Shown piece by piece: positions 44,979-54,296 of a stretch of DNA of 64,000 nt. Location of the stretch: NCBI RefSeq assembly GCF_013363975.1, contig NZ_JABWGN010000009.1, positions 310,001 through 374,000 on the forward strand, given 5' to 3'. Source of the DNA: Nonomuraea montanisoli. Its GTDB lineage: Bacteria > Actinomycetota > Actinomycetes > Streptosporangiales > Streptosporangiaceae. The notes beneath the pieces were generated by a model. That model had not been told where the DNA came from. It saw only the letters and a program-made list of their open reading frames with translations, and did no database searches. The position numbers and the translations under genes were made by a program. How positions within the stretch are numbered: position 1 is the stretch's first letter; each line of letters begins with the position of its first letter.

Positions 44979-47174
44979 CTAGCCGATCGTGATGCGGTCG
45001 AGGTCGGGGCCGCCGCCCGCCGTGGCGGCCGTGGCGATCTCGAGGTAGTCGAGGTTGGGGTTGCCGTTCGCGGTCGTCGCGGTCGCCCTGATCGTGTTCG
45101 CGCCGGCGGCGAGCCGCACGGTGAAGGTGTCGCTCACCCACGTGCTCCAGGCGCCGGTGCCCGGGTGATCGCGTGACGGGTACGCGGTGACGCCGTTCAC
45201 GGTGATCGCCGAGGGCCGGTCGGCCGTCGTGCCGTTGGCGAAGCGCAGGGATACGGTCGCCGGGCCCGCGCTGCTCGCCTGGATCGGCCATTCGACGTAC
45301 GAGCCGGTCACGTTGTCGCCGTTGACGTAGCCGGTGCCGCTGTAGCCGGCGTGGGTGTTCTCGAAGACGCCCTGGGAGATCGTCGCGTCCTCGGCCTCGT
45401 GGCGGCCCGGGGGAGGGGCGCCGCCGACGGCGTACCGGGCGCCGATCCACGCCTCGTCCACCCGCCAGCGGGCGACGCCGTGATGGCCGGTCTTGGTGAG
45501 CCTGACGAAGCGGGCGGTCGTCGCGGGGAGGTCGATGATCTGCACGCCCCTGGCGTTCGGCACGGTGCCGGTCCTGATCGCACCGCCCCAGGACGAGCCG
45601 TCGGCGCTGACGTGCACCTGGTAGCCGGAGATGCGCGCGGAGCCGGACGACGGGTGGACCGTGGAGTCCTCGCGCTGGTTGAACGCCACGTACTGCACCC
45701 GCTTGGCCGCGCCGAGGTCGAACGTCAGCGTCGCCGGCTCGGCCGCGTCGCTGTCCCAGTAGGTGAGGTAGTCGCTGTCGCCGGCCGCCGCGGCCGGGTG
45801 CCCGCTGGTGGACGAACCGGCCGACAACGTCACGCCGGTGTGGATGCCCTCCCGCCCGCTGGTGATGACCTTGAACACCGTGTCGTACGGGTCCCAGCCG
45901 GAGAGCCCGCTCAACGTGAGCGTGCCGCCCGCCTGACCGAACGTGACCGGGACGCCGGTGCGCAGGTTCGTCACCGAGGTGACGGCGTAGCCGTTGTCGC
46001 GCACCGACAGCGTGCTGCCGGACGGCGGGGTGATCACGTGGATGTAGTGCCGGTTCGGGTCGTTCCTCGCGATGGTCGTCACGCCGTGGGCGCCGTCGTT
46101 CCAGAACCCCGGCTTCAGCCCGCCGTGCAGGTACCCGCCGCCCTCGGTGCCGCCGAGTGACTCCCAGATCTGATCGAGGTAGGTGGCGGCGAAGGTGTTG
46201 AAGTTCGCCTGCTGCGCCGGCAATCTGCCGTTGACCATGGCGGTCTCGGCCATGAGCGCCTTGATCGACGATCCGGCGTTGGTGATGAGCCTGCCGAGCG
46301 TGAGCCCGCGGTCCACGGCCTGGTCCGATCCGCCGTACCACCAGGGGCCGCCGGTCGGGAGCTTGAAGTCGGCCTCGATCAGGCGTGGCAGCGCCGTGTA
46401 GACCGCCTGCGGGTAGTCGTAGGACGGCGTCATCCCGGTCTTCTGCTCGTTGCTGATCATGTCCATGATCGGCGTGTCTTCGTTGTTGTTCGACAGCGTC
46501 ATGTCCGGGCGCTGCTGGTAGATCTTGGCGTAGAGGTCGTTGCGTTCCCAGTAGGCGTTGTCGTTGTCGATCCAGAACCCGGCCAGCTTCGGGTAACGCC
46601 GCATCTGCTCGAAGAACTGCAGGTAGCTGAACTCGCCGAAGCCGTCGCGGGTGGTCAGGTCCACGTTGTGCCCCACGTACGCGGAGAAGGCCGCGGAGTC
46701 GAGCCACGAGCCCGAGGGCAGACCCTCGGCGTGCCACTGGGGGTCGTCCGTCATGTAGTGGATGACCTTCAGACCCTGCGCGTCGGCGGCGTCGATCAGC
46801 TCGCCGAGGAAGTCACGCGTGGTGCGGCACGAGCCGGGGATCTGCGACGGGTACGGTCTGGCGTAGCCGAGCCTGCTGTGGAACGTGGCCAGGACCAGGT
46901 ACTGGGCGTGCAGCTTCCGGGCCTCGTTCACCCAGTAGCCGGCGTTCCAGCCGCCGTTGGTCACGTCGGACTCCCACGCGGAGCAGCTCGTGTGCTGGGG
47001 CGAGGTGCGCATGCCCCAGTGCAGGAACAGCCCGGCGACCGAGCCGCGCAGGAACGCCTGTCGCGGATGCTGCAGGTCGGCCCGCGCGGCAGGTGCGGTG
47101 AGCAGGCCGAGCAGAAGTGCGAGCACGGCAGTGATGACGGCGGTGATCGCCGTTCGCGACGACGCACGGGACAT
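44979..47174 (-). CDS. Secreted GH29-like alpha-L-fucosidase family protein with F5/8C and CBM35-like modules
   Basis: 731 residues; ATG 47174, signal peptide ending AARA. The catalytic part resembles GH29 (LFLHWGMRTSP near the start, HYMTDDPQWH, and GFWIDNDNAYW at the position of the GH29 nucleophile Asp). A C-terminal beta-sandwich precedes an F5/8C-like domain (~460-590), then a CBM35-like module (~605-731). Divergent from classical fucosidases, so activity is uncertain. Likely co-transcribed with GH27 and GH75: gaps are 13 and 17 bases. Confidence 0.72.
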   Translation of the reverse strand: MSRASSRTAITAVITAVLALLLGLLTAPAARADLQHPRQAFLRGSVAGLFLHWGMRTSPQHTSCSAWESDVTNGGWNAGYWVNEARKLHAQYLVLATFHSRLGYARPYPSQIPGSCRTTRDFLGELIDAADAQGLKVIHYMTDDPQWHAEGLPSGSWLDSAAFSAYVGHNVDLTTRDGFGEFSYLQFFEQMRRYPKLAGFWIDNDNAYWERNDLYAKIYQQRPDMTLSNNNEDTPIMDMISNEQKTGMTPSYDYPQAVYTALPRLIEADFKLPTGGPWWYGGSDQAVDRGLTLGRLITNAGSSIKALMAETAMVNGRLPAQQANFNTFAATYLDQIWESLGGTEGGGYLHGGLKPGFWNDGAHGVTTIARNDPNRHYIHVITPPSGSTLSVRDNGYAVTSVTNLRTGVPVTFGQAGGTLTLSGLSGWDPYDTVFKVITSGREGIHTGVTLSAGSSTSGHPAAAAGDSDYLTYWDSDAAEPATLTFDLGAAKRVQYVAFNQREDSTVHPSSGSARISGYQVHVSADGSSWGGAIRTGTVPNARGVQIIDLPATTARFVRLTKTGHHGVARWRVDEAWIGARYAVGGAPPPGRHEAEDATISQGVFENTHAGYSGTGYVNGDNVTGSYVEWPIQASSAGPATVSLRFANGTTADRPSAITVNGVTAYPSRDHPGTGAWSTWVSDTFTVRLAAGANTIRATATTANGNPNLDYLEIATAATAGGGPDLDRITIG

Positions 47175-47199
47175 GACGCGTGCTCCTCGGGCTTCTTGG

Positions 47200-47421
47200 T
47201 GGGGTCGCTACGTGGAGGTGTTCGAGGTCGGGGCCGGAGTCGTCGGCGGTGGTCGGCGCGGCGGACCGGCTGTTGTGGCCCGCCACGACGCTGACGTACG
47301 AGCCGCCCGAGGCCGCGGGGTCGCTCCAGACCCGCATCGGCCCGGTGAGCATGCCGGACTCCGCCTCGGCGTAGCGGGTGACCGGGTTGCCGGGGACGGA
47401 GGTGGAGTTCACGGCACGCAC
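47200..47421 (-). pseudogene. CBM6/35 fragment
   Basis: Reads VTRYAEAESGMLTGP, then PAASGGSYVSVVAGHNS, and jumps to SGPDLEHLHV, the last strand of such modules. The middle ~60 residues are missing. No catalytic domain is attached. It sits between the interrupted dehydrogenase gene and GH29, a relic of a lost or rearranged enzyme. Confidence 0.6.
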
Positions 47422-47440
47422 CCGCCGGCGCTGGGGGTGA

Positions 47441-49855
47441 TCACTGGATGGTGGAGCGCCGGATCGTGTCGGCCGAGCCGTCGCCGTTGTTGTCGGAGTT
47501 GGTGGAGCCGAACCAGATGGCGCTGGCGCCGGGCACCTTCTCGACGGCGCGGAGCCGGCCGTACGTTCCGTTGAAGTACGAGTTGACGGTCGAGACGTTC
47601 TCGCCGTTCAGCACGATGCGCCACAGCCGCTGGCCGCGCAGCGCCGCCATGAACACCGTGTTGTTGACGATGGCGATCCCGCTCGGCGAGGCCTCGGAGA
47701 CGCTCCAGGTGTACTTCGGGTTCGTCATGCCGGAGGTGCCGCAGGTGCCCTCACAGGTCGGCCAGCCGTAGTTCTTGCCCGGCTGGATGAGGTTGAGCTC
47801 GTCACGCGAGGAGTTGCCCAGCTCCGACGACCACAGGCGGTCGGCGGAGTCCCAGGCCAGGCCCTGCGGGTTGCGATGGCCGTAGCTGTAGACGCGGGTG
47901 CCGAACGGGTTGCCGGGCGCGGCGGCGCCGGTCCTGGTGATGCGCAGGATCTTGCCGTTGAGCGAGGCGAGGTCGGGCGCGTTGCCGGACTCCTGCGCGT
48001 CGCCGGTGGTGACGTACAGGTAGCCGTCGGGGCCGAACCTGATCCGCCCGCCGTTGTGGTAGCGGTTCTTGTCGATGCCCTGGAGGATGCCGGCGTACCC
48101 GCTGAGCGCGGTGCCGTTGAAGTTCATCTTCGCGACCCGGTTGCCCTCGGCGGCGGTGTGCATGAAGAACACCTCCTGGTCGGTCGTGCCGTTCCAGGTG
48201 GGCGAGAAGTCCAGGCCCATGAGGCCGCCCTCGCCGCCGGTCGTCTGCACGTCGGGCACGGTGCCGACCTGCGTCCGCGTGCCCGACGGGGTCACCTTGA
48301 ACACCTTGAACGTGTCGCGCTCGGTCACCAGCGCGTACGAGCCGTCGGGCGCCCAGGAGATGTCCCACGGCACGTCCCAGCCGCCCGCGACGTTGGTCGG
48401 CGGCTGCGGCACGGTGCCGCAGCCGCCCGTGGTGAACGGCGCGGACGGCGCGCTCGGCGTCGAGAGCTGGTTGGCGCTGTCACGTGCGACGACGTGCACC
48501 TGGTACGTGTGCGCGCATTCGAGCGGCACTCCGGCCGTGGTGGCGGGCGGGGTCCCGGTGACCGTGGCGAGCACGGCGTTGGTGGCGTTGTCGCGCACCA
48601 GGTAGGCGCGCACTCCGTTGTCGTCCGTGGAGGCGCCCCAGGTCACGGTCGCCGAGGTGGCCTGCACGCCGCTGACGGTGGGCCGCCCCGGCTGCGACGG
48701 CGGGTCGTCGGCGGGCGCGAGCAGCGTCCGGCAGTTCGCCTCGGGGCTGCTCAGCGACACGTTGCCGGAGGCGTCGCGGGCGAAGACCGACAGCTGGTAC
48801 GAGAAGTTCGGGTTGAGCCCGGTCAGCCGGTACGGCGGCGCGGCCGCGGTCGCGATCTGCTGGCCCTGGTGGTAGATGTCGTACGCGACGACGCCGATGT
48901 TGTCGGTGGACGGCGGCCAGTCCAGGGTCAGGGCGTTGGACGAGATGGCGGAGCACGCCGGCTGGCCCGGCGAGGTCGGCTTCTCGGTGTCACCCGGGCC
49001 GCTGACCCGCAGCCGGTCGAGGTTGGGCCCGCCGTTGGCGGTGGTGGCCGTGGCCCTGATCGTGTTGGCGCCCGCGTCGAGCGTGGCGTTGACACTGATC
49101 TCGTTCCAGGTGCTCCAGGCTCCGGTGCCGGGGAAGGATCGGCCGGCGGCGACGGTGACGCCGTTGACCGTGATGGCCATCGGCCGGTCGGTGGTGGTGC
49201 CGTTGGCGTAGCGGAAGGTCAGGCTCTGCGCTCCGGCAGCCGAGGCGCTGGCGGAGAACTCGACGTACGAGCCGGTCACGTTGTCGTAGTTGACGAATCC
49301 GGAGCCGGTGAACCCGGCGTGGTTGGACTCCACCACGCCTTGCGAGATCGTCGCGGTCTCCGCCTGGTAGTCGGTGAAGTCGTCGGACTGGACCTCGGCG
49401 TCGAGGTAGTCCCAGTTGGGATTGCCGCCGGCGGTCGCGGCGGTGGCCCTGATCGTGTTGGCGCCCGCGTTGACCTGAGCCGTCAGCGTGACCGTCGCCC
49501 ACGTCGACCAGCTCGCGGTCGGGTCGAAGGCTCGTCCGGCGGCCACGACCGAGCCGTTGACGGCGATGTCACTGGGCCGGTTCGCCGTGGTGCCGTTGGC
49601 GTAGCGCAGGGCCAGGGTGGCGGTGCCCGCCGTGGGAGCGTTGATCGTCCATTGGACGTAGGAGCCCGCGAGGTTGTCGCCGTTGACGAAGCCGGTGCCG
49701 GAGTAGCCGGTGTGGTTGGATTCCACGACGCCCTACGAGATCGTCGCGTTCTCGGCCTCGTACCGGGTGGGCGCTGCCGCGGCGGGACCTGCGGGGACGG
49801 TGAGCATGCCCGCGAGCAGCACGAGCACGCCTGATCGGGATTTCCGCGATCTCAT
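47441..49855 (-). pseudogene. Secreted sugar dehydrogenase (two CBM35-like, Fn3, GSDH propeller) interrupted by TAG
   Basis: Starts ATG 49855 after CAGGAG and encodes a good signal peptide (ending AAAA) and the first residues of a CBM35-like module (RYEAENATIS). The next codon is TAG (49733-49735), where sister modules have CAG in ISQGVVESN. The frame is then open and intact for 760 codons: two CBM35-like modules, two Fn3 domains and a C-terminal glucose/sorbosone-dehydrogenase propeller. The single C-to-T change would truncate the product after about 40 residues; restart at GTG 49726 would lose the signal peptide. Either a recent null allele, a sequencing error, or readthrough. Otherwise it would be an extracellular PQQ-type aldose dehydrogenase. 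Confidence 0.85.
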
Positions 49856-49932
49856 CGGTCGCTCCTGGGGGGTGAGGGCGGCTTGTCAACGTGTTCCCAC
49901 AAGGAGTCATGGTCGTCAACAAGTAAACGATC

Positions 49933-49946
49933 TTGGAGCGCTCCAA
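49933..49946. promoter_or_regulatory. LacI-type palindromic operator
   Basis: TTGGAGCGCTCCAA, a perfect 14-base palindrome resembling the cellulose-repressor (CebR) type TGGGAGCGCTCCCA. It is in the gap between divergent secreted-enzyme genes and could control both. Confidence 0.6.
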
Positions 49947-49949
49947 ATT

Positions 49950-49966
49950 TTAGGAAACTTTCCTAA
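49950..49966. promoter_or_regulatory. Perfect palindrome next to the LacI-type site
   Basis: TTAGGAAACTTTCCTAA: eight-base arms around one base, only three bases from the preceding palindrome. Probably a second regulator's site; the regulator is not identifiable from this window. Confidence 0.55.
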
Positions 49967-50089
49967 CTCGGCTCGGAGATACATCGGAGGTGCCGTCCGC
50001 GCTGGACAGAAGTTTGTGGCAGATGTATGCCTCGAAAGGGAGATGAGATCGGATCTATGCTCAACTTCCCTCCATGGGAGGAGACGGCT

Positions 50090-51664
50090 GTGTCCCTCAG
50101 AGTCCGACACCGGGCGGCCCTCGCCACCGCCGCCGGCGTCCTGCTTCTCCTGCCGATCGCCGCGCACGCGGGCACATCCCGGGCGGGGGAGTCCGCCTCG
50201 GTACGGTACGAGGCGGAGAATGCGGCGATCTCCCGAGGAGCCGTCGAGTCCGACCACGCCGGCTATACCGGCACCGGCTTCGTGAACTACGACAACGTCG
50301 TCGGCTCCTCCGTCGAGTTCCAGGTCACCGCCGCGACGAGCGGACCGCACGGCCTCGTCCTCCGCTTCGCCAACGGCACCACCGCCGACCGGCCGATGAG
50401 CGTCGCGGTCAACGGCGTCACCGTCACCCGGTCGTTCCCCGGCACCGGCGCCTGGACGGCCTGGGCGTCGGTCACCGTGCGGGCCATGCTGGACGCGGGC
50501 GTCAACATGGTGCGCGCGACCGCCCTCACCGCCGACGGCGGGCCCAACCTCGACGCGCTGACGGTCGACGACGGAGCCCAGACCACCGACTGGTCGCGGG
50601 CGGTGGTCGACTCGACCATGGCCGGCTACACACCGGGCACGCTGGGCGGCTGGAGCTACACCCGCGGTCTGTACCTGTGGGGCCAGTACCTGGTGTGGCG
50701 GCGCACCGGCGAGGCCCGCTATCTGACCTACATCAAGGACTGGGCCGACCGGTTCGTCGACCCCTCCGGCGGCATCTCCCAGAGCTTCGACAACCTGGAC
50801 AGCATGCAGGCGGGCAACGTCCTGCTGGCCCTGTACCGGGAGAGCGGGCAGGCCCGCTACCGCATCGCGGCGGCCAAGATCAGGAATCGGCTGAACACCT
50901 ACCCGCGCACGTCCGACGGCGGCTGGTGGCACTCGACCTCCGACTCGCGCCAGGGCCAGCTCTGGGGCGACGGCGTGTACATGGTGGACCCGTTCCTGGC
51001 CAGATACGGAGCATGGGTGTCAGCCGACTCCTTCACCGGCACCGAGCCGGCCAGGCAGCTCGAGGTGTACTGGAGCCACCTGCGCCGCACCTCGGGGACG
51101 GCGGCCGGGCTGCTCCACCACGCCTACGACGAGCCGGGCGGCCTGACGGCGCCCTGGGTCAAGCCGCAGCTCGGCAACACCAACGGCGTCTCCTGGTGCC
51201 GGGCGATGGGCTGGTTCGGCATGGCCGTCGCCGACATCCTGGACATCATCCCGGCCACTCACCCCCGGCGGGAGGCGCTGATCGGCATCCTGCGCGAGCT
51301 CGTGCCCGCCTACGCCCGCTGGCAGGATCCCGCGACCGGCCGCTGGTGGCAGGTGGTCACCGAACCGGCCAGCCCCGCCAACTGGACCGAGACCTCATGC
51401 TCGGCCATGTACACCTACACCATCTCCAAGGCGGTCGAACACGGATATGTCGACGCCTCCTACCAGTCCAACGCCGAGCGCGGCTATCAGGGCGTACTGG
51501 CCGAACTGTCGGTGGGCGCGGACGGCAGGACGGACATCGCCGGCATCAGCGAGGGCACGAACGCCAGCGACTCGCTGAGCTACTACTTCGGCCGTGGCAG
51601 GCCGCTCAACGACTTCCACGGTCTGGGCGCGTTCCTCATCATGAACGAGCAACTCCGCCGCTGA
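50090..51664 (+). CDS. Secreted GH105 unsaturated glucuronyl/rhamnogalacturonyl hydrolase with CBM35-like module
   Basis: About 524 residues from GTG 50090, six bases after GGAGGAG. Signal peptide ends AHAG. N-terminal CBM35-like module (~40-165), then the (alpha/alpha)6 barrel of GH105/GH88 type with Asp in SFDNLDSMQAG, GQLWGDGVYMVDPFLARYG and SWCRAMGWFGMA. These enzymes remove delta-4,5-unsaturated uronic acids produced by polysaccharide lyases. Most characterised GH105 enzymes are intracellular, so a secreted, CBM-bearing version is notable. Divergent from the dehydrogenase gene across the two palindromes. Confidence 0.87.
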   Translation: MSLRVRHRAALATAAGVLLLLPIAAHAGTSRAGESASVRYEAENAAISRGAVESDHAGYTGTGFVNYDNVVGSSVEFQVTAATSGPHGLVLRFANGTTADRPMSVAVNGVTVTRSFPGTGAWTAWASVTVRAMLDAGVNMVRATALTADGGPNLDALTVDDGAQTTDWSRAVVDSTMAGYTPGTLGGWSYTRGLYLWGQYLVWRRTGEARYLTYIKDWADRFVDPSGGISQSFDNLDSMQAGNVLLALYRESGQARYRIAAAKIRNRLNTYPRTSDGGWWHSTSDSRQGQLWGDGVYMVDPFLARYGAWVSADSFTGTEPARQLEVYWSHLRRTSGTAAGLLHHAYDEPGGLTAPWVKPQLGNTNGVSWCRAMGWFGMAVADILDIIPATHPRREALIGILRELVPAYARWQDPATGRWWQVVTEPASPANWTETSCSAMYTYTISKAVEHGYVDASYQSNAERGYQGVLAELSVGADGRTDIAGISEGTNASDSLSYYFGRGRPLNDFHGLGAFLIMNEQLRR

Positions 51665-51707
51665 CCGGGCCAGTCGCCCGGATTCGATCGTCTCGCGGGT
51701 CGCCCCT

Positions 51708-52373
51708 TCACCGACGAGATTCCCCGCGATCGAGCCGGTACGTGGACAGGAGACTCCAGGAAGGCACCTCGTCCTCGACGACCAGCACGTGACACCCCGC
51801 GGCGGTGGCGGCGGCGATCCCCGCGGGGCTGTCCTCCAGCGCGACGCAGCGGCGCGGGTCGGCCTCCAGGAGGCGGGCGGCCTCCAGGTACGGCTCGGGG
51901 TCCGGCTTGCCGCGCGGCGTGTCCTCGGCGGCGACGACGACGGCGAACCGGTGGTCGAGCGAGGGCAGCACGAGCTCCACGATCGACCGCGGGGAGGCGC
52001 TGACCAGGGCGGTGGGGACGGCCTCGGCGGTGAGCGCCCGCAGCAGCTCGGTGGCGCCGCGGACGAGGCGGACCCCCCGCCTGATGCGGTCGGCGAACGA
52101 CGCGGTGAGCCGCCCGGCGACCGCGTCGAGCGGTTCCTGAACCTGCCCGCTCCGCAGGTGAGCGCGAGCGGGCAGGAGGTGCGCGGCCGTGTCCTCGACC
52201 GTCCGGCCGAGGACGTACGGCACGTCCGCGGGGCCCAGCACCCGCCCGAGCGAGGCGGCGACGTCGGCCGTGGCCTCCCACCACAGGCCCTCGGTGTCGA
52301 CGAGCGTGCCGTCCATGTCGAACAGGACGGCCTCGAAGGGAAGGAGGGCCGGCGGGGCGGAGTCAGACGGCAC
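51708..52373 (-). CDS. HAD-superfamily phosphatase, beta-phosphoglucomutase-like
   Basis: 221 residues from GTG 52373, overlapping the ATPase gene by 11 bases. Motif I FDMDGTLVDTEG (nucleophile and acid/base Asp), motif II VSASP, motif III Lys in PRGKPDPEPYL and motif IV LEDSPAGI. Last gene of a five-gene operon. Dephosphorylates a small phosphorylated metabolite; it lacks the FDWAGT motif of phosphonoacetaldehyde hydrolase, so it is not PhnX. Confidence 0.88.
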   Translation of the reverse strand: MPSDSAPPALLPFEAVLFDMDGTLVDTEGLWWEATADVAASLGRVLGPADVPYVLGRTVEDTAAHLLPARAHLRSGQVQEPLDAVAGRLTASFADRIRRGVRLVRGATELLRALTAEAVPTALVSASPRSIVELVLPSLDHRFAVVVAAEDTPRGKPDPEPYLEAARLLEADPRRCVALEDSPAGIAAATAAGCHVLVVEDEVPSWSLLSTYRLDRGESRR

Positions 52374-53442
52374 CGGCGGGATCCTTCGCGGGGGCCGGCG
52401 ACGGCGTCTCGGTGCTGCGCGGCGCCACCAGGACGGGGCGTTCGACCAGGCGGACGCTCCCGCGCGTGCCCGGCGTCAGCCGGCCCGCCTCGTGCCCGGG
52501 GACGTCGGCGAGGACCTCGCCGCCCTCCAGCGACACCCGCAGCCTGACGGACGCGCCGCGGAAGGAGGCGGCGATCACCTCGGCCCGCCCGTCCTCGGTG
52601 GGGGTGACGAGCACGGCCTCGGGCCTGACGAGGACGTCCACGTCGGTGCCCTCGGCGGCCCCGTCGACCGGCAGGAGCTGGCCGAACACCGTCACCTGGT
52701 CGCCCGAGACGCGTCCCGGCAGGTGGTTCATGGTGCCGACGAACTCGGCGACGAACGGCGTGGCCGGCCGGTCGTAGACCTCCGCGGGCGCGCCGCACTG
52801 CTCCAGCCGCCCGGCACGCAGCACGGCGACCCGGTCGGCGATCGACAGCGCCTCCTCCTGGTCGTGCGTCACGAAGATCGTGGTGATGCCCAGGTCGAGC
52901 TGCAGGCGGCGGATCTCCTCCCTGAGGGCGACCCGGACCTTGGCGTCCAGCGCGGACAGCGGCTCGTCGAGCAGCAGCAGACGCGGCGAGAGCGCCAGCG
53001 CGCGAGCCAGGGCGACGCGCTGCTGCTGGCCGCCCGACAGCTGGTGCGGGTAGCGGTCGGCGTGCGTGGGCAGGCCGACCAGTTCGAGCAGCTCCAACGC
53101 GCGCTGCCGGCGCGCGGCGGGCGGCGTCTTGCGGACCCGCAGGCCGAAGGAGACGTTCTCGGCCACGTTGAGGTTCGGGAACAGCGAGTACGACTGGAAC
53201 ACCATGCCCGCGTCGCGCTTGTTGGCCGGCACGCGCGTGATGTCCTTGCCGTCCACCAGCACCGCGCCCTGGTCCGGATGCTCGAACCCGGCCACGCAGC
53301 GCAGCGCGGTCGTCTTGCCGCAGCCCGACGGGCCGAGCAGGGCGACCAGCTCGCCCGGCTCGACGGTGAGGTCGAGGCCGTCGAGGGCGACCGTCCTGCC
53401 GAAGGTCCGGCGCAGGCCCTGGAACTCAAGCCGAGCGGTCAC
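52363..53442 (-). CDS. ABC transporter ATPase (polyamine/phosphonate type)
   Basis: 359 residues; GTG 53442 after GGAGGA. Walker A LLGPSGCGKTT, signature LSGGQQQR, Walker B LLLLDEPLSALD and a C-terminal TOBE-like domain, as in PotA/FbpC/PhnT. Overlaps the permease gene by 17 bases. Energises the importer encoded upstream. Confidence 0.93.
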   Translation of the reverse strand: MTARLEFQGLRRTFGRTVALDGLDLTVEPGELVALLGPSGCGKTTALRCVAGFEHPDQGAVLVDGKDITRVPANKRDAGMVFQSYSLFPNLNVAENVSFGLRVRKTPPAARRQRALELLELVGLPTHADRYPHQLSGGQQQRVALARALALSPRLLLLDEPLSALDAKVRVALREEIRRLQLDLGITTIFVTHDQEEALSIADRVAVLRAGRLEQCGAPAEVYDRPATPFVAEFVGTMNHLPGRVSGDQVTVFGQLLPVDGAAEGTDVDVLVRPEAVLVTPTEDGRAEVIAASFRGASVRLRVSLEGGEVLADVPGHEAGRLTPGTRGSVRLVERPVLVAPRSTETPSPAPAKDPAGAV

Positions 53443-54286
53443 GGCTTCCTCCCGAGATAGTGAGCAGCAGCAGCCAGGTGAGCAGGAGGCTGAGCACCGA
53501 AGCGGCGACGGACAGCTGGCCCTTGGCGCCCGAGATCGTGACGATCCAGACGGCGAACGGCTGGTAGCCGAGGATGCTCGCCACCGTGTATTCGCCGAGG
53601 ACCAGGGCGAGCGTGAGGAACGCGGCGCTGGCCAGCGCCGAGCGGAGGTTGGGGACGATCACCCTGAGCATCACGTGCGGCCACGACGCCCCCAGGTTCC
53701 GCGCCGCCTCGACCAGGGTGCGCACGTCCATCGTGCGCAGCCCCGCGTCGAGGGAGCGGTAGACGAACGGCAGGACGAGGATGACGTAGACGAACACCAG
53801 CACCAGCGGGAAGTCCTGGTTCTGGAGCGCGATCAGCGTGGCCCAGAACGGGGTGGGCGCCAGCACCTCGCCACCGGCCTGGAGTGACTTGCCGACCCCG
53901 GCCACCAGCGTGATCGGCGGCACGACCAGCGGCAGCGTGCAGATCACCTCCATGACGGTACGCAGCCGCGGCGCGGACAGCCGTACCGTGATCATGGCGG
54001 GCAGCGTCAGCAGCAGCACCAGCGCGATGGTGGCCAGGGCGAGCCCGAAGGACAGCAGCAGGCTCGTCAGGAAGCCCTCCGCCGTCCACAACTCCGCGTA
54101 CGGGGCGAAGGAGAGGCCGGTGGCCTCGTTGTGGACCGTGTACCAGAACGACGCGGCGAGCGGCACCAGGAAGTACAGGGCGGCCAGCGCGAGGACGACC
54201 GCCCGCCAGAGGCGCGGCCTGCCTCGGTGGCGGGGCGCGACCGGCACGGTCTCGGGGACCGGCGCGACGGGCGCGAGCGCGGTCAT
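53426..54286 (-). CDS. ABC transporter permease (PotC/PhnV-like)
   Basis: 286 residues; ATG 54286 preceded by GAGGGGGA. About six TM helices, with an EAA loop LVEAARNLGASWPHVMLRVIVP. Second permease of the importer, ten bases after the first permease gene. Confidence 0.91.
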   Translation of the reverse strand: MTALAPVAPVPETVPVAPRHRGRPRLWRAVVLALAALYFLVPLAASFWYTVHNEATGLSFAPYAELWTAEGFLTSLLLSFGLALATIALVLLLTLPAMITVRLSAPRLRTVMEVICTLPLVVPPITLVAGVGKSLQAGGEVLAPTPFWATLIALQNQDFPLVLVFVYVILVLPFVYRSLDAGLRTMDVRTLVEAARNLGASWPHVMLRVIVPNLRSALASAAFLTLALVLGEYTVASILGYQPFAVWIVTISGAKGQLSVAASVLSLLLTWLLLLTISGGSRDRSA

Positions 54287-54296
54287 GGCATCCCCC

